Assembly: GCA_012719455.1 (NCBI GenBank)
Contig: JAAYAJ010000065.1
Coordinates: 19,366-83,365 of the forward strand
Direction of reading: 5' to 3'
Length of the DNA stretch: 64,000 nucleotides
DNA from: Acidobacteriota bacterium
Lineage (GTDB): Bacteria; Acidobacteriota; UBA6911
Of this stretch, positions 36,469 to 45,269 are shown piece after piece (the stretch's first letter is position 1; each line of letters begins with the position of its first letter). The translations under genes and the position numbers were made by a program. The notes below the pieces were generated by a model. That model did no database searches. It was given only the letters and a program-made list of their open reading frames with translations, and was not told where the DNA came from.

Positions 36469-37032
36469 ATGCGTGACGAGGAACTGAACAGCCTGGACGA
36501 GGGGCTGAGGCGACTGAAAATCGAGTACCACATCTTCTTTCACGGGAACCAGGCCAAGGCGCCCGATGAGCTGCGCCTGCGCATCGAGAGGCTGGTCAAG
36601 AAACTGTCGGAAAGCTCGGACCTCTCCTTTTCCCAGCGCTTCCGGTTCAACACCCTCGTGGCCCGCTACTATGTCTACCGCGACCTCTGGCGGCGCACCC
36701 AGCAGGAGCGCGAGATGGGGGCGGCGGGCGCAGCAAGCGCCGGCGCCTCCAGGGGCGCCGCACCCCGGGCGACGGAGCCGGAGCTCCGGGTTCTCATCTC
36801 CGACCCGGAGGCCGAAGCGGACAAGGTGAAGAAACTGTATGACGCGCTGGTGGCGGCAGGAAGGACGGAGCCGGGGAAGACACAAATTTCCTACCCGCAA
36901 TTCGCCAAGCTCGTGGCCACCCGAACCCGGAGCATCCGCAAGCAGCATGGCTGCTCCCGAGTAGCCTTCACCCTTGCGCTCAAAGAAGAGTCTATCCGGT
37001 TCACCGCCACGGCGGAAACCGTCGAAACCTGA
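36469..37032 (+). CDS. MXAN_5187-like C-terminal domain protein
   Basis: MRDEELNSLDEGLRRLKIEYHIFFHGNQAKAPDELRLRIERLVKKL; resembles the MXAN_5187 C-terminal family. Confidence 0.65.
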   Translation: MRDEELNSLDEGLRRLKIEYHIFFHGNQAKAPDELRLRIERLVKKLSESSDLSFSQRFRFNTLVARYYVYRDLWRRTQQEREMGAAGAASAGASRGAAPRATEPELRVLISDPEAEADKVKKLYDALVAAGRTEPGKTQISYPQFAKLVATRTRSIRKQHGCSRVAFTLALKEESIRFTATAETVET

Positions 37033-37046
37033 TCCCGTCGGGATTT

Positions 37047-37280
37047 CTAGATGACGGACTGCTCCGGCTGCGGCTCGAGCCTCACCACGTGTTCAGCCTG
37101 CGGCCCGCGGGGACCCATCTTGACATCAAACTCCACCTGCTCCCCTTCACGCAGGGTGCGGTATCCCTCTTCCTGTATGGAGCTGTAGTGCACGAACACG
37201 TCCACCCCGGTAGGCTGGGAGATGAAACCATATCCCTTGGTGTTGTTGAACCACTTCACGGTACCCGTAACCCTGCTCAT
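37047..37280 (-). CDS. Cold-shock domain protein
   Basis: [53 protein letters not shown]. Confidence 0.95.
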   Translation of the reverse strand: MSRVTGTVKWFNNTKGYGFISQPTGVDVFVHYSSIQEEGYRTLREGEQVEFDVKMGPRGPQAEHVVRLEPQPEQSVI

Positions 37281-37407
37281 AGAACATCCCCTAAAAAGCC
37301 CGGAACACTCCGCGCACATCTTGAAACCGGGCGCAACTCCGCCCAAAATGCAATGATGTCCAAGCCCCCGTTAAACCCAACAAACTACTAGAGATTTAAT
37401 TGCACCG

Positions 37408-37437
37408 AGCGTAATCGACCCGATTATTTTTTGTCAA
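37408..37437 (-). promoter_or_regulatory. Sigma70-like promoter of the cold-shock gene
   Basis: Reverse strand TTGACA (37437-37432), 18-nt spacer, TACGCT (37413-37408); leaves a ~120-nt leader. Confidence 0.4.
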
Positions 37438-37535
37438 GCGGAAAATGGCGGCGCGCGGGCGCAATCTTCGGCTGGCGCCGCGGGGGGGATCGCGTATACT
37501 GTTGTTTTGTTTTCTTCGACACCAGGAGGTGGACC

Positions 37536-39101
37536 TTGATCCGCATACAGCGTGCCTTGATCAGTGTTTCCGACAAGAGCGGCCTGGCCGAACTTTCCGG
37601 GCGCCTTCATGAGATGGGGGTCGAACTGCTCTCGACCGGGGGCACAGCCGCTTTCCTGCGGGAGAGGAAGATCCCCGTCGTCGAGGTATCCGACTATACC
37701 GGGTTCCCCGAAATCATGGACGGCAGGGTCAAGACCCTGCATCCCAAAATTCACGGCGGGCTGCTGGCGCTGAGAAACAAGGAGTCTCACCTTTCCCAGA
37801 TGGAGGCCCAGGGGATCCGGCCGATCGACATGGTCGTCGTCAACCTCTACCCGTTCCGGGAAACCGCGGCGCGGGAAGGGATCACCTATCCCGAGGTCAT
37901 CGAGCAGATCGACATCGGCGGGCCCAGCATGATCCGCTCGGCGGCCAAAAACCACGCGGGGGTAGCCGTCCTCACCGACCCCGCCGACTACGCCTGGGTG
38001 CTCCAGGAACTGGAACTCCATCACGGGGCCCTCGGCGCCGGGACCCGCTTCCGGCTGGCGCAGAAGGCCTTTGCGGCCACCGCCTCCTACGACAGCGCCA
38101 TCGCCGCGTGGTTCTCCGACCGGACCTGGTCGGGAGAGGGGGCCGAGAAGCGGGAAGAAACCCTCCCCTCCACCGAGGTAATGGCGCTCGACAAGATCGG
38201 CGACCTGAGGTACGGAGAAAACCCGCACCAGCGCGCGGCGCTCTACCGACGGTCGGGGGACCCCGCGTTTGGGGTGGCGGGGGCCGGGGTGCTCCACGGG
38301 AAGGAACTCAGTTACAACAACCTGCTCGATTCGGACGCGGCCTGGAACCTGGTCATGGAATTCGACCGCCCCGCGGCCGCCGTCATCAAGCACACCAATC
38401 CCTGCGGCGTGGCCCAGGCCGACACGCTCGCGGAAGCCTACGCGCTGGCGCGGGACAGCGACCCGCTTTCGGCTTTCGGCTCGGTGGTGGCGCTCAACCG
38501 CCCGGTGGACCGGGACACGGCCGACGAGATCCAGAAGACCTTCGTGGAGGTCGTGCTCGCCCCCGATTTCGCCGCGGACGCGCTCGCCGTCCTGAGGCAG
38601 AAGAAAAACCTCCGCCTGCTGCGGGTAAGCGCCCTCGCCCCGGTCGCGCGGCAGCACCGCCAGATCAGCGGCGGCTTTCTCGTGCAGGACAAGGACACCT
38701 ATTTCCTCGGCCCCGACGAGCTCAAGACCGTCACCCGGCGCGCTCCCTCCCGCGAGGAACTCGAGGCGCTGCTCTTCGGCTGGCGCGTCGTCAAGCACGT
38801 CAAGAGCAACGCCATCGTCTTCTCCAGCCCGAACCGGATGCTGGGGATCGGCGCCGGCCAGACCAGCCGGGTGGACGCGGTGAAGTGGGGGGCGATGAAG
38901 GCCACTCTCCCGCTCGAAGGATGCGCCCTGGCCTCCGATGCCTTTTTCCCGTTCCCCGACGGGCTGCTGGCCGCCGCCGAATACGGAGTCAGGGCCGTCA
39001 TCCAGCCGGGCGGTTCGGTGCGCGACGCCGAAGTCATTGAAGCCGCCGACAGCCGGGGGATCGCCATGGTCTTCACCGGCATCCGGCATTTCAAGCACTG
39101 A
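37536..39101 (+). CDS. purH: Bifunctional AICAR transformylase / IMP cyclohydrolase
   Basis: RALISVSDKSGLAELSGRL, MDGRVKTLHPKIHGGLLA, KHTNPCGVAQA, SDAFFPFPDGL; AGGAGG before TTG start. Confidence 0.95.
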   Translation: MIRIQRALISVSDKSGLAELSGRLHEMGVELLSTGGTAAFLRERKIPVVEVSDYTGFPEIMDGRVKTLHPKIHGGLLALRNKESHLSQMEAQGIRPIDMVVVNLYPFRETAAREGITYPEVIEQIDIGGPSMIRSAAKNHAGVAVLTDPADYAWVLQELELHHGALGAGTRFRLAQKAFAATASYDSAIAAWFSDRTWSGEGAEKREETLPSTEVMALDKIGDLRYGENPHQRAALYRRSGDPAFGVAGAGVLHGKELSYNNLLDSDAAWNLVMEFDRPAAAVIKHTNPCGVAQADTLAEAYALARDSDPLSAFGSVVALNRPVDRDTADEIQKTFVEVVLAPDFAADALAVLRQKKNLRLLRVSALAPVARQHRQISGGFLVQDKDTYFLGPDELKTVTRRAPSREELEALLFGWRVVKHVKSNAIVFSSPNRMLGIGAGQTSRVDAVKWGAMKATLPLEGCALASDAFFPFPDGLLAAAEYGVRAVIQPGGSVRDAEVIEAADSRGIAMVFTGIRHFKH

Positions 39102-39110
39102 ACTTTCACG

Positions 39111-39149
39111 GCGCGGACGGATCCTCCCCCGGGGAGGATCCGTCCGTGC
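39111..39149. terminator. 19-bp near-perfect inverted repeat downstream of purH
   Basis: gcgcggacggatcctcccc-c-ggggaggatccgtccgtgc; one G-U pair; no U-tract. Confidence 0.55.
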
Positions 39150-39166
39150 GCCCTGTTCGGCAAACC

Positions 39167-40282
39167 ATGCATACCTCCCTCCCCTCTCCCCGCAAAGCCG
39201 CGCGGCCGCTCGCGGCCCTGGTCCGCCGCTATGAAAAATATTCGGGTCCCGTCCTTTTCGGCGCCGGGTTCCTCTGGGATTCACTGACCCTGACCCGCAT
39301 CGACAACCTCCTGGACAACGCGCTCCTTCTAACCTACCTGGCCGTTGCAGGGGGACTGATCATCCTCACCCTCAGGAGCCAGGAGGGGGCCCCCCTCCCC
39401 GGACCGGTCCGAAGGGTGCGCCCCTACTTCCCCTGGGTCCTGCAGTTCCTGTTCGGGGGACTGTTTTCAAGCTATGTCATTTTTTACTTCAAGAGCGCGT
39501 CCTTCACCCGGACACAGCTCTTCTTCCTGATTCTCGTCGCCCTCCTGGTCGGCAACGAATTCCTGCACGACCGGCTCGAGGACAGGCGGTTGCTCGCCGT
39601 TCTCTACAGCTTCTGCCTCCTCTCCTTCTTCGCCTTCTTCCTGCCGGTGGTCCTGGCGAAGGTCAACGGGGCCATCTTCGCCCTGGCGGGTGTCGTCAGC
39701 CTGGGGGCCAGCCTCCTGGTTTTCTCCCTGGGGCTGGCGCGCGCCGGCGTCCCCCGGCGCCAGGCGCTGCGGCCCGTGGCCCCCTGGATCGCACTCACAC
39801 TCCTGGCGGTGAACCTCCTCTATGTCGCCAACCTCGTCCCCCCGGTCCCGCTGGCGCTGAAGTCAGCCGGGATCTACCACCACGTGGCGCGCACCGAGCA
39901 CGGGTACGAGGTACAATACGTCCCCGGTCCGTCCTACCGGTTCTGGAAAAAATGGGACGACCCCTTCCTCCTCTCACCCGGGGAAAGCGTCTACTGCTAT
40001 ACCGCCGTTTTCGCCCCCCCGCGCTTCCGGGTCCCCGTGAGCCACGTCTGGAGCCGGAAAAGCGCCGGGCGGGGATGGGTGCAGACCGACCGGATCCGGT
40101 TTCAGGTCAGGGGGGGGCGGGAACAGGGTTTCCGGGGGTACACCCGCAAACAGGGGATCGGGCCGGGACGGTGGCGGGTGGAGGTGGAAACCGAATCGGG
40201 CCAGATCCTCGGCAGGATCGATTTCACCGTAAAGGAGAGTCCCGCTTCCCGGCCCCCGCTGCAGAGCAAGTTGCTCCCCTGA
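39167..40282 (+). CDS. DUF2914-domain membrane protein
   Basis: About seven TM segments, then periplasmic domain with VYCYTAVFAPPRFRVPVSHVWSRKSAGRGWVQTDRIRFQVRGGREQGFRGYTRKQGIGPGRWRVEVETESGQILGRIDFTV. Confidence 0.75.
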   Translation: MHTSLPSPRKAARPLAALVRRYEKYSGPVLFGAGFLWDSLTLTRIDNLLDNALLLTYLAVAGGLIILTLRSQEGAPLPGPVRRVRPYFPWVLQFLFGGLFSSYVIFYFKSASFTRTQLFFLILVALLVGNEFLHDRLEDRRLLAVLYSFCLLSFFAFFLPVVLAKVNGAIFALAGVVSLGASLLVFSLGLARAGVPRRQALRPVAPWIALTLLAVNLLYVANLVPPVPLALKSAGIYHHVARTEHGYEVQYVPGPSYRFWKKWDDPFLLSPGESVYCYTAVFAPPRFRVPVSHVWSRKSAGRGWVQTDRIRFQVRGGREQGFRGYTRKQGIGPGRWRVEVETESGQILGRIDFTVKESPASRPPLQSKLLP

Positions 40283-40341
40283 AGCTCCCGCTCCCCCTGA
40301 TCCCGTTTTTATGGCACAATCTCTTTTTCCGGTTGCCGAGG

Positions 40342-41076
40342 ATGAACTACTACAATTATTTCACCGAAATCGAGGAACATTTCGTGCGACGGCGGGGCCG
40401 GCACCTGCTGATCTCCCCGAACGACTGGAACCTGATCGCCGCCTGGCGCGAGGCCGGCATTCCCCTGCATATCGCGCTGCGCGGCATCGATATCGCCATG
40501 GAGAGCTTCCAGGCGCGCCGGGGGCGCGGCCAGTCCAAGGTCAACAGCCTCTGCTACTGCCACGACGCGGTAATGGAGGCCTACGCCGATTACACGGAAG
40601 CCCATGTAGGGGAGGACGCCGCCGCAGAGGACCCGGCGCCGTCCGGTCTGAAGGGGGGAGAAGATTCCGGGGGGGACGATCCCGGGGCGAGCGAGATCGC
40701 CGCGTTCCTGGCGGCGAGAATCGATGAAATAAACGCGCTCGCGGCGAAACAATACCCGGGAGGCGTCCCCGAAGGGCTGGAGCGGGTGCAGGCCCGGCTC
40801 GAGGAGATCGCCCGCTTCCACCGCGCGGACGAACGGATGGACATGGAAGCGCTCGAGCGCGATCTCCGGATTCTCGACGATCTCCTGATGGACGAACTCG
40901 GCGGCCTCGTCCCGGCCGGGGAAAGGGCCGATTGGGAACGGGACGCCGCCAAGGAACTCAAGGAATACCGGAAGAGGCTGCCGAAGGAGACCTTCGAGCG
41001 GATTCGCGAAAACTTCATGTGCGATCGGATCCGGGAGAAGTTCAGGATCGGGGAGCTCAGCCTGTTCCGGCTCTGA
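40342..41076 (+). CDS. Conserved-looking hypothetical protein
   Basis: MNYYNYFTEIEEHFVRRRGRHLLISPNDWNLIAAWREAGIPLHIALRGIDIAMESF; good coding continuity. Confidence 0.7.
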   Translation: MNYYNYFTEIEEHFVRRRGRHLLISPNDWNLIAAWREAGIPLHIALRGIDIAMESFQARRGRGQSKVNSLCYCHDAVMEAYADYTEAHVGEDAAAEDPAPSGLKGGEDSGGDDPGASEIAAFLAARIDEINALAAKQYPGGVPEGLERVQARLEEIARFHRADERMDMEALERDLRILDDLLMDELGGLVPAGERADWERDAAKELKEYRKRLPKETFERIRENFMCDRIREKFRIGELSLFRL

Positions 41077-41126
41077 TCCTTTTCGATCGGCGGGCCGAAC
41101 GGCCATCGTTCCTGGACAAGAAAGAC

Positions 41127-42296
41127 GTGCCCGACACTCTCACCATCACGATCGAACGGCTGGTCTACGGCGGCGCCGGCCTGGGCCGGCACGGGGGAAA
41201 GGTGGTCTTCGTCCCCTTTTCGGTCCCGGGGGACACGCTGCTGGTGCAGCCGGTCGATGAGAAAAAGAACTTTATCCGCGCCGCCCCCCTGCAGGTCCTG
41301 GAGCCGGGACCGGGGCGGATCGATCCCGCATGCCCCCATTTCGGCGTTTGCGGAGGGTGTCACTGGCAGCAGATCGACTATGCGCGGCAGGTGGAAACCA
41401 AGCGCCTCATCCTCGAGGAAATCCTGCGTCACAAGTTCCCGGAAACCGCACCCCTCCCGGTCACCATGATTCCTTCCCCCCGGCCGTTCGGCTACCGTTC
41501 CCGGGCCCGGATGCAGTTCGCGGGCGCCGGGGCCGGCGCCGTCGTCGGCTTCTTCCGGGGCCGATCGCACGCGATCCTGGATATCGAGCACTGCCCGCTC
41601 TTCCGGCCCTCTCTGAACGAGGCCCTCAAGGCGCTGCGCCTGAGCCGCCAGGGCCCCGACGCCGGGGGGGAGCCCGGGGAGATCGACATCGCCTGCTCCG
41701 AAGAGGAGGGCGCCTGGGCCGCCGGCCCCGGCGGGGTGCTCAGGAGAAAGGTCGGCGGGTTCACCTACCGGCTGACTCCCGACGTCTTCTTTCAAGCCAA
41801 CGATTTCCTGGTGGAGGAATTGGTCGGGCTGGTGGACGCCGTCGCCCGGGATTGCGATCCGGACTCCGCTCTCGATCTCTACGCCGGGGTCGGCCTCTTC
41901 TCGCTCCCCCTGGCGCGCAGGTTCCGGAAGGTGATCGCGGTCGAAAGTTCCTCCTCGGCATGCCGGCTGCAGCGATCCAACGCTTCCGAGGGGGGCCTCG
42001 GGCACCTCCGCACCGTGTGCACCGAAGTCGCCGAATGGATGGAAGGGGCGAAGGCGCACGATTTCAGCCTGGTCGTCCTCGACCCCCCGCGCACCGGATC
42101 CGGCAACCGGGTGATGGAACAGCTCCGCCGGTGGCGCCCCGGCACGATCGTGGTCGTCTCCTGCGACCCCCAGACTCTCTGCCGTGACCTGGCCCGCCTC
42201 GTACCCGATCACTACCGGATCGATTCGGTGGTCGGGCTCGACCTGTTCCCCCAGAGTTACCATTTCGAGACAGTGGTCCGCCTTGCGAGGACATAG
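41127..42296 (+). CDS. 23S rRNA / tRNA (uracil-5-)-methyltransferase, RumA/TrmA family
   Basis: TRAM-like N-terminus, CPHFGVCGGCHWQQIDYARQVETK, DLYAGVGLFSLPLA, VVLDPPRTGSG, VVSCDPQTLCRDL. Confidence 0.92.
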   Translation: MPDTLTITIERLVYGGAGLGRHGGKVVFVPFSVPGDTLLVQPVDEKKNFIRAAPLQVLEPGPGRIDPACPHFGVCGGCHWQQIDYARQVETKRLILEEILRHKFPETAPLPVTMIPSPRPFGYRSRARMQFAGAGAGAVVGFFRGRSHAILDIEHCPLFRPSLNEALKALRLSRQGPDAGGEPGEIDIACSEEEGAWAAGPGGVLRRKVGGFTYRLTPDVFFQANDFLVEELVGLVDAVARDCDPDSALDLYAGVGLFSLPLARRFRKVIAVESSSSACRLQRSNASEGGLGHLRTVCTEVAEWMEGAKAHDFSLVVLDPPRTGSGNRVMEQLRRWRPGTIVVVSCDPQTLCRDLARLVPDHYRIDSVVGLDLFPQSYHFETVVRLART

Positions 42297-42367
42297 CCAC
42301 GCCGGACACCCAGCCCCAGAGGGCCGCCCCCCTCGCCCCAGTCCTCCGTTCCCACTCGACGCGCCCC

Positions 42368-45025
42368 ATGGCGGCGGTGGCCCTTTCCTTTTCCCTCGGG
42401 ATCCTCCTGGCCCGGCTCTTCACAACATACGCCTTCGCCGGATTAATCGCGGCGGCACTTCTCCTGCTGGCCGCATCCGGCCTGGCTCTCCACCGCAACC
42501 TGGAGGGCCGGTCACTGGCGCTCGGGCTGGCCGCCCTGGCGGCGGCCGGATTCCTGACAGCCGCGGCGCAGCGGGACGGAGTAGGCCGCGACCATCTCCG
42601 GCATGCCCTGCCCCTAGGGGAGTTTCCGCTGGACGTCCCCTCCGCCTTCGACGCCTGCGTCGCCGACGACGGCCAGGTCAGGGGAGGGGAAAGCGTGCAC
42701 ACCCTCCGGCTCCTTGCCCGGCGCCGGGGAGAAGAATGGAGCGCGTGCCATGGAATGGGGATTCTGCGCGTCACCCTCCCCACTGTGCCCGACCATGGCC
42801 GGGAAGAGCCCCCGCTCACACGGGGGGACCGGGTCAGGGGATGGGCCGTCTGGCACCGGCCCCGCAATTTCGAAAACCCGGGATCGGAGGACAGGGTCGC
42901 CCGGCTTGCCCGGCGCGGGGTCTGGATCGAGGGGAGGACGAAGTCGGTCCGGCTGCTGGAAATCGAACCGGGGGGGTGTGCCGGCCCCCTGACCGGCCCC
43001 GTCGCGGCTGCGCGCACCCGCGTCCGCGAAGCCTTCCGCCCCCTCGCCGAGCGGGGGAAGCGGGTAGAGGCCGCCGTCCTGGCCAGCCTGACCATAGGAG
43101 ACTACTCGGACCTCACCGATCCGGTCCTCGGGGCTTTCCGGAACTCGGGAACGCTCCACGTCCTCGTAGTGTCCGGGTTACACGTCGCCTGGATCGCCGG
43201 GCTCCTCCTGGGCCTGGCCAGGCGCGCCCGGCTTCCGGAGCGCCTCCGCTACCTGGTGGCGGGGACAGCCATCCTGGCCTACACTTGCGTCGTCGGCTTC
43301 CAGGCGAGTATCACTCGCTGTTTCTGGGTGTTCACCCTCTACCTGCTCGGGCGCATGATCTTCCGTCACGCCGATCCGATCAACCTCCTTTTCGCCGCGG
43401 CCCTCATCCTGCTGGCCGCCCATCCGGGCTGGCTGTTCGAAATCGGGTTCCAGCTCTCCTTCCTATCCGTCCTGGCGATCGTGATGACCGCGTCCCCTCT
43501 CATCGAGGAGTACTGGGACCCCGTCTGCGCGCCCACTCGGCACGCGGGAGACGCGGACCGGCTCTTCCTCCGGCCGGGACGGTGGCACCGCCTCGGCCGC
43601 CGCCTGCGCTTCGGAATCGAAATCATCGCCGAGGGGATCGGCGACCGGGTTTCCCCCGCCTGCGCGCGGGCGCTGCAATGGACCTGCCGGCGCACGGCGG
43701 GCGCCGTGGGGGCGGCCGGGAGCATGGTTCTCCTCTCGCTCGCGGTCGAGCTGTGGATCGGTCCCCTGCTGGCCCGCAGCTACAACCGCATCTGCTGGAT
43801 CGGACCGCTGGCCAATGTCGGCATCGTTCCGCTCTCCTCCCTCACGCTGGCCGCCGGCCTCGGGGCGGCCCTGGCCCCCGGCGTCCTCGGGGACGCCATC
43901 GTCCCCGTGGCCGGGAAAAGCGCCACCCTCCTCATCGCCGGCGCTCGGGCGGCGGCCGCCCTCCCAGGCGCCTGGCAGCGGTGTCCCACCCCGCCGGCCG
44001 CCTGGGTCTGGGGGGGAATCGGCCTCCTCTTCCTCTGGTCCTTCCTGAAGTGGCGCCGGCGCTGGATCCCCCCGGCCCTCGTCACCGCTACCCTCCTGCT
44101 CCTGGCCGCAGCCCCGAGCCCTCTTCTCCAGTCCGCCCTCGCCCGGTTCCGGCCGCGGGCACCCCTGGTCCAACCGGGCGCGCGGGGGGCCCCCCCTACC
44201 CTGAGTTTCTCCTTCCTGGATGTCGGCGAGGGGGACGCCATCGTCATCCGCTTCCCTGACGACGGCCTATGGCTTTTGGACGCCGGGGGTCTCGTCCTTC
44301 CCCCGGCGGAGGAGGAGAGTGGCGCGGGATTCGATATCGGCGAGGCTGTCGTGAGCCGCTATCTGTGGCACCAATGGCTGCTCCGGCCCGACAGGGTGAT
44401 CCTGTCGCACGCGGACATGGACCATGCCGGGGGGGTGCCCGCCGTCCTCGCCAACTTCCCGGTCGACGCCTTCGGCTACGCCCCGGCGGGGGCGGACGCG
44501 CGCATCCTGGAGAAAATCCTGGCGACCGCCGCCAGCCGGGGGAGCCGGGTCATCCACGTGAGCCGGGGGGTGAAACTCGACCGGGGCCCGGTCCGCGTCC
44601 GTGTCCTGCACCCCGGCCCGGAGTCCGTGCAGGCTGGGGCCAACGACCGTTCGCTCGTGATCCGGTTCGACTTCGGGCGCTTTTCGGCGCTGCTCGCGGG
44701 TGACCTCGAAAAGAGGGGAGAACGGGAACTCCTGGCGCACGGCTTCCACCTCCAAAGCGGGCTGCTCAAGGTCGCGCACCACGGGAGCCGGTCGGCCACC
44801 TCCGACGCGTTCCTCGATGCCGCCGCACCGCGCTGGGCCGTCATCTCCGCCGGGCACCGCAACCCGTTCGGCCACCCCTCACCGGAGGTGCTGCAGCGCC
44901 TCGAACGGCACCGCGCCCGGACCTTCGTCACCGCGGAACTGGGCGCCGTCACCTTCGAAACCGACGGCACCCGCTACGCGATCTCGAGCCACCTCCGCGG
45001 GGTCCTGGAACGGGGCACGCTGTGA
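42368..45025 (+). CDS. comEC: ComEC/Rec2 DNA internalization protein with metallo-beta-lactamase domain
   Basis: LHVLVVSGLHVAWIAGLLL, C-terminal FLDVGEGDAIVIRFPDDGLWLLDAGG, HADMDHAGG, LKVAHHGS. Confidence 0.92.
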   Translation: MAAVALSFSLGILLARLFTTYAFAGLIAAALLLLAASGLALHRNLEGRSLALGLAALAAAGFLTAAAQRDGVGRDHLRHALPLGEFPLDVPSAFDACVADDGQVRGGESVHTLRLLARRRGEEWSACHGMGILRVTLPTVPDHGREEPPLTRGDRVRGWAVWHRPRNFENPGSEDRVARLARRGVWIEGRTKSVRLLEIEPGGCAGPLTGPVAAARTRVREAFRPLAERGKRVEAAVLASLTIGDYSDLTDPVLGAFRNSGTLHVLVVSGLHVAWIAGLLLGLARRARLPERLRYLVAGTAILAYTCVVGFQASITRCFWVFTLYLLGRMIFRHADPINLLFAAALILLAAHPGWLFEIGFQLSFLSVLAIVMTASPLIEEYWDPVCAPTRHAGDADRLFLRPGRWHRLGRRLRFGIEIIAEGIGDRVSPACARALQWTCRRTAGAVGAAGSMVLLSLAVELWIGPLLARSYNRICWIGPLANVGIVPLSSLTLAAGLGAALAPGVLGDAIVPVAGKSATLLIAGARAAAALPGAWQRCPTPPAAWVWGGIGLLFLWSFLKWRRRWIPPALVTATLLLLAAAPSPLLQSALARFRPRAPLVQPGARGAPPTLSFSFLDVGEGDAIVIRFPDDGLWLLDAGGLVLPPAEEESGAGFDIGEAVVSRYLWHQWLLRPDRVILSHADMDHAGGVPAVLANFPVDAFGYAPAGADARILEKILATAASRGSRVIHVSRGVKLDRGPVRVRVLHPGPESVQAGANDRSLVIRFDFGRFSALLAGDLEKRGERELLAHGFHLQSGLLKVAHHGSRSATSDAFLDAAAPRWAVISAGHRNPFGHPSPEVLQRLERHRARTFVTAELGAVTFETDGTRYAISSHLRGVLERGTL

Positions 45026-45269
45026 GGCGCCGCGCGCATGCGCGCCCCGGTCCCGATACACCCTCACGGATACCGCTCGGCCCGGGCCACCCCTTCGTCA
45101 GCGCATTAGTGGCGCCGGCAACCGAGCTTGTCGCACACCCGCGGCATGTTCCCGGTCCTCCGGAAGAATTCCGTCGTAGACGCGCGTGAGCTTCTCCACG
45201 CGCCTGGGAATCTGCGGCGCCCGCATTTACCGGTTGATTCTGCCCCCCACCTCGGTAAGAATATCGCCC

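Noticed and set aside
37022-37046. ATCCCGTCGGGAT hairpin between the MXAN_5187-like and cold-shock genes
   Set aside because: Too short a stem with an impossible 1-nt loop and only a weak T stretch.
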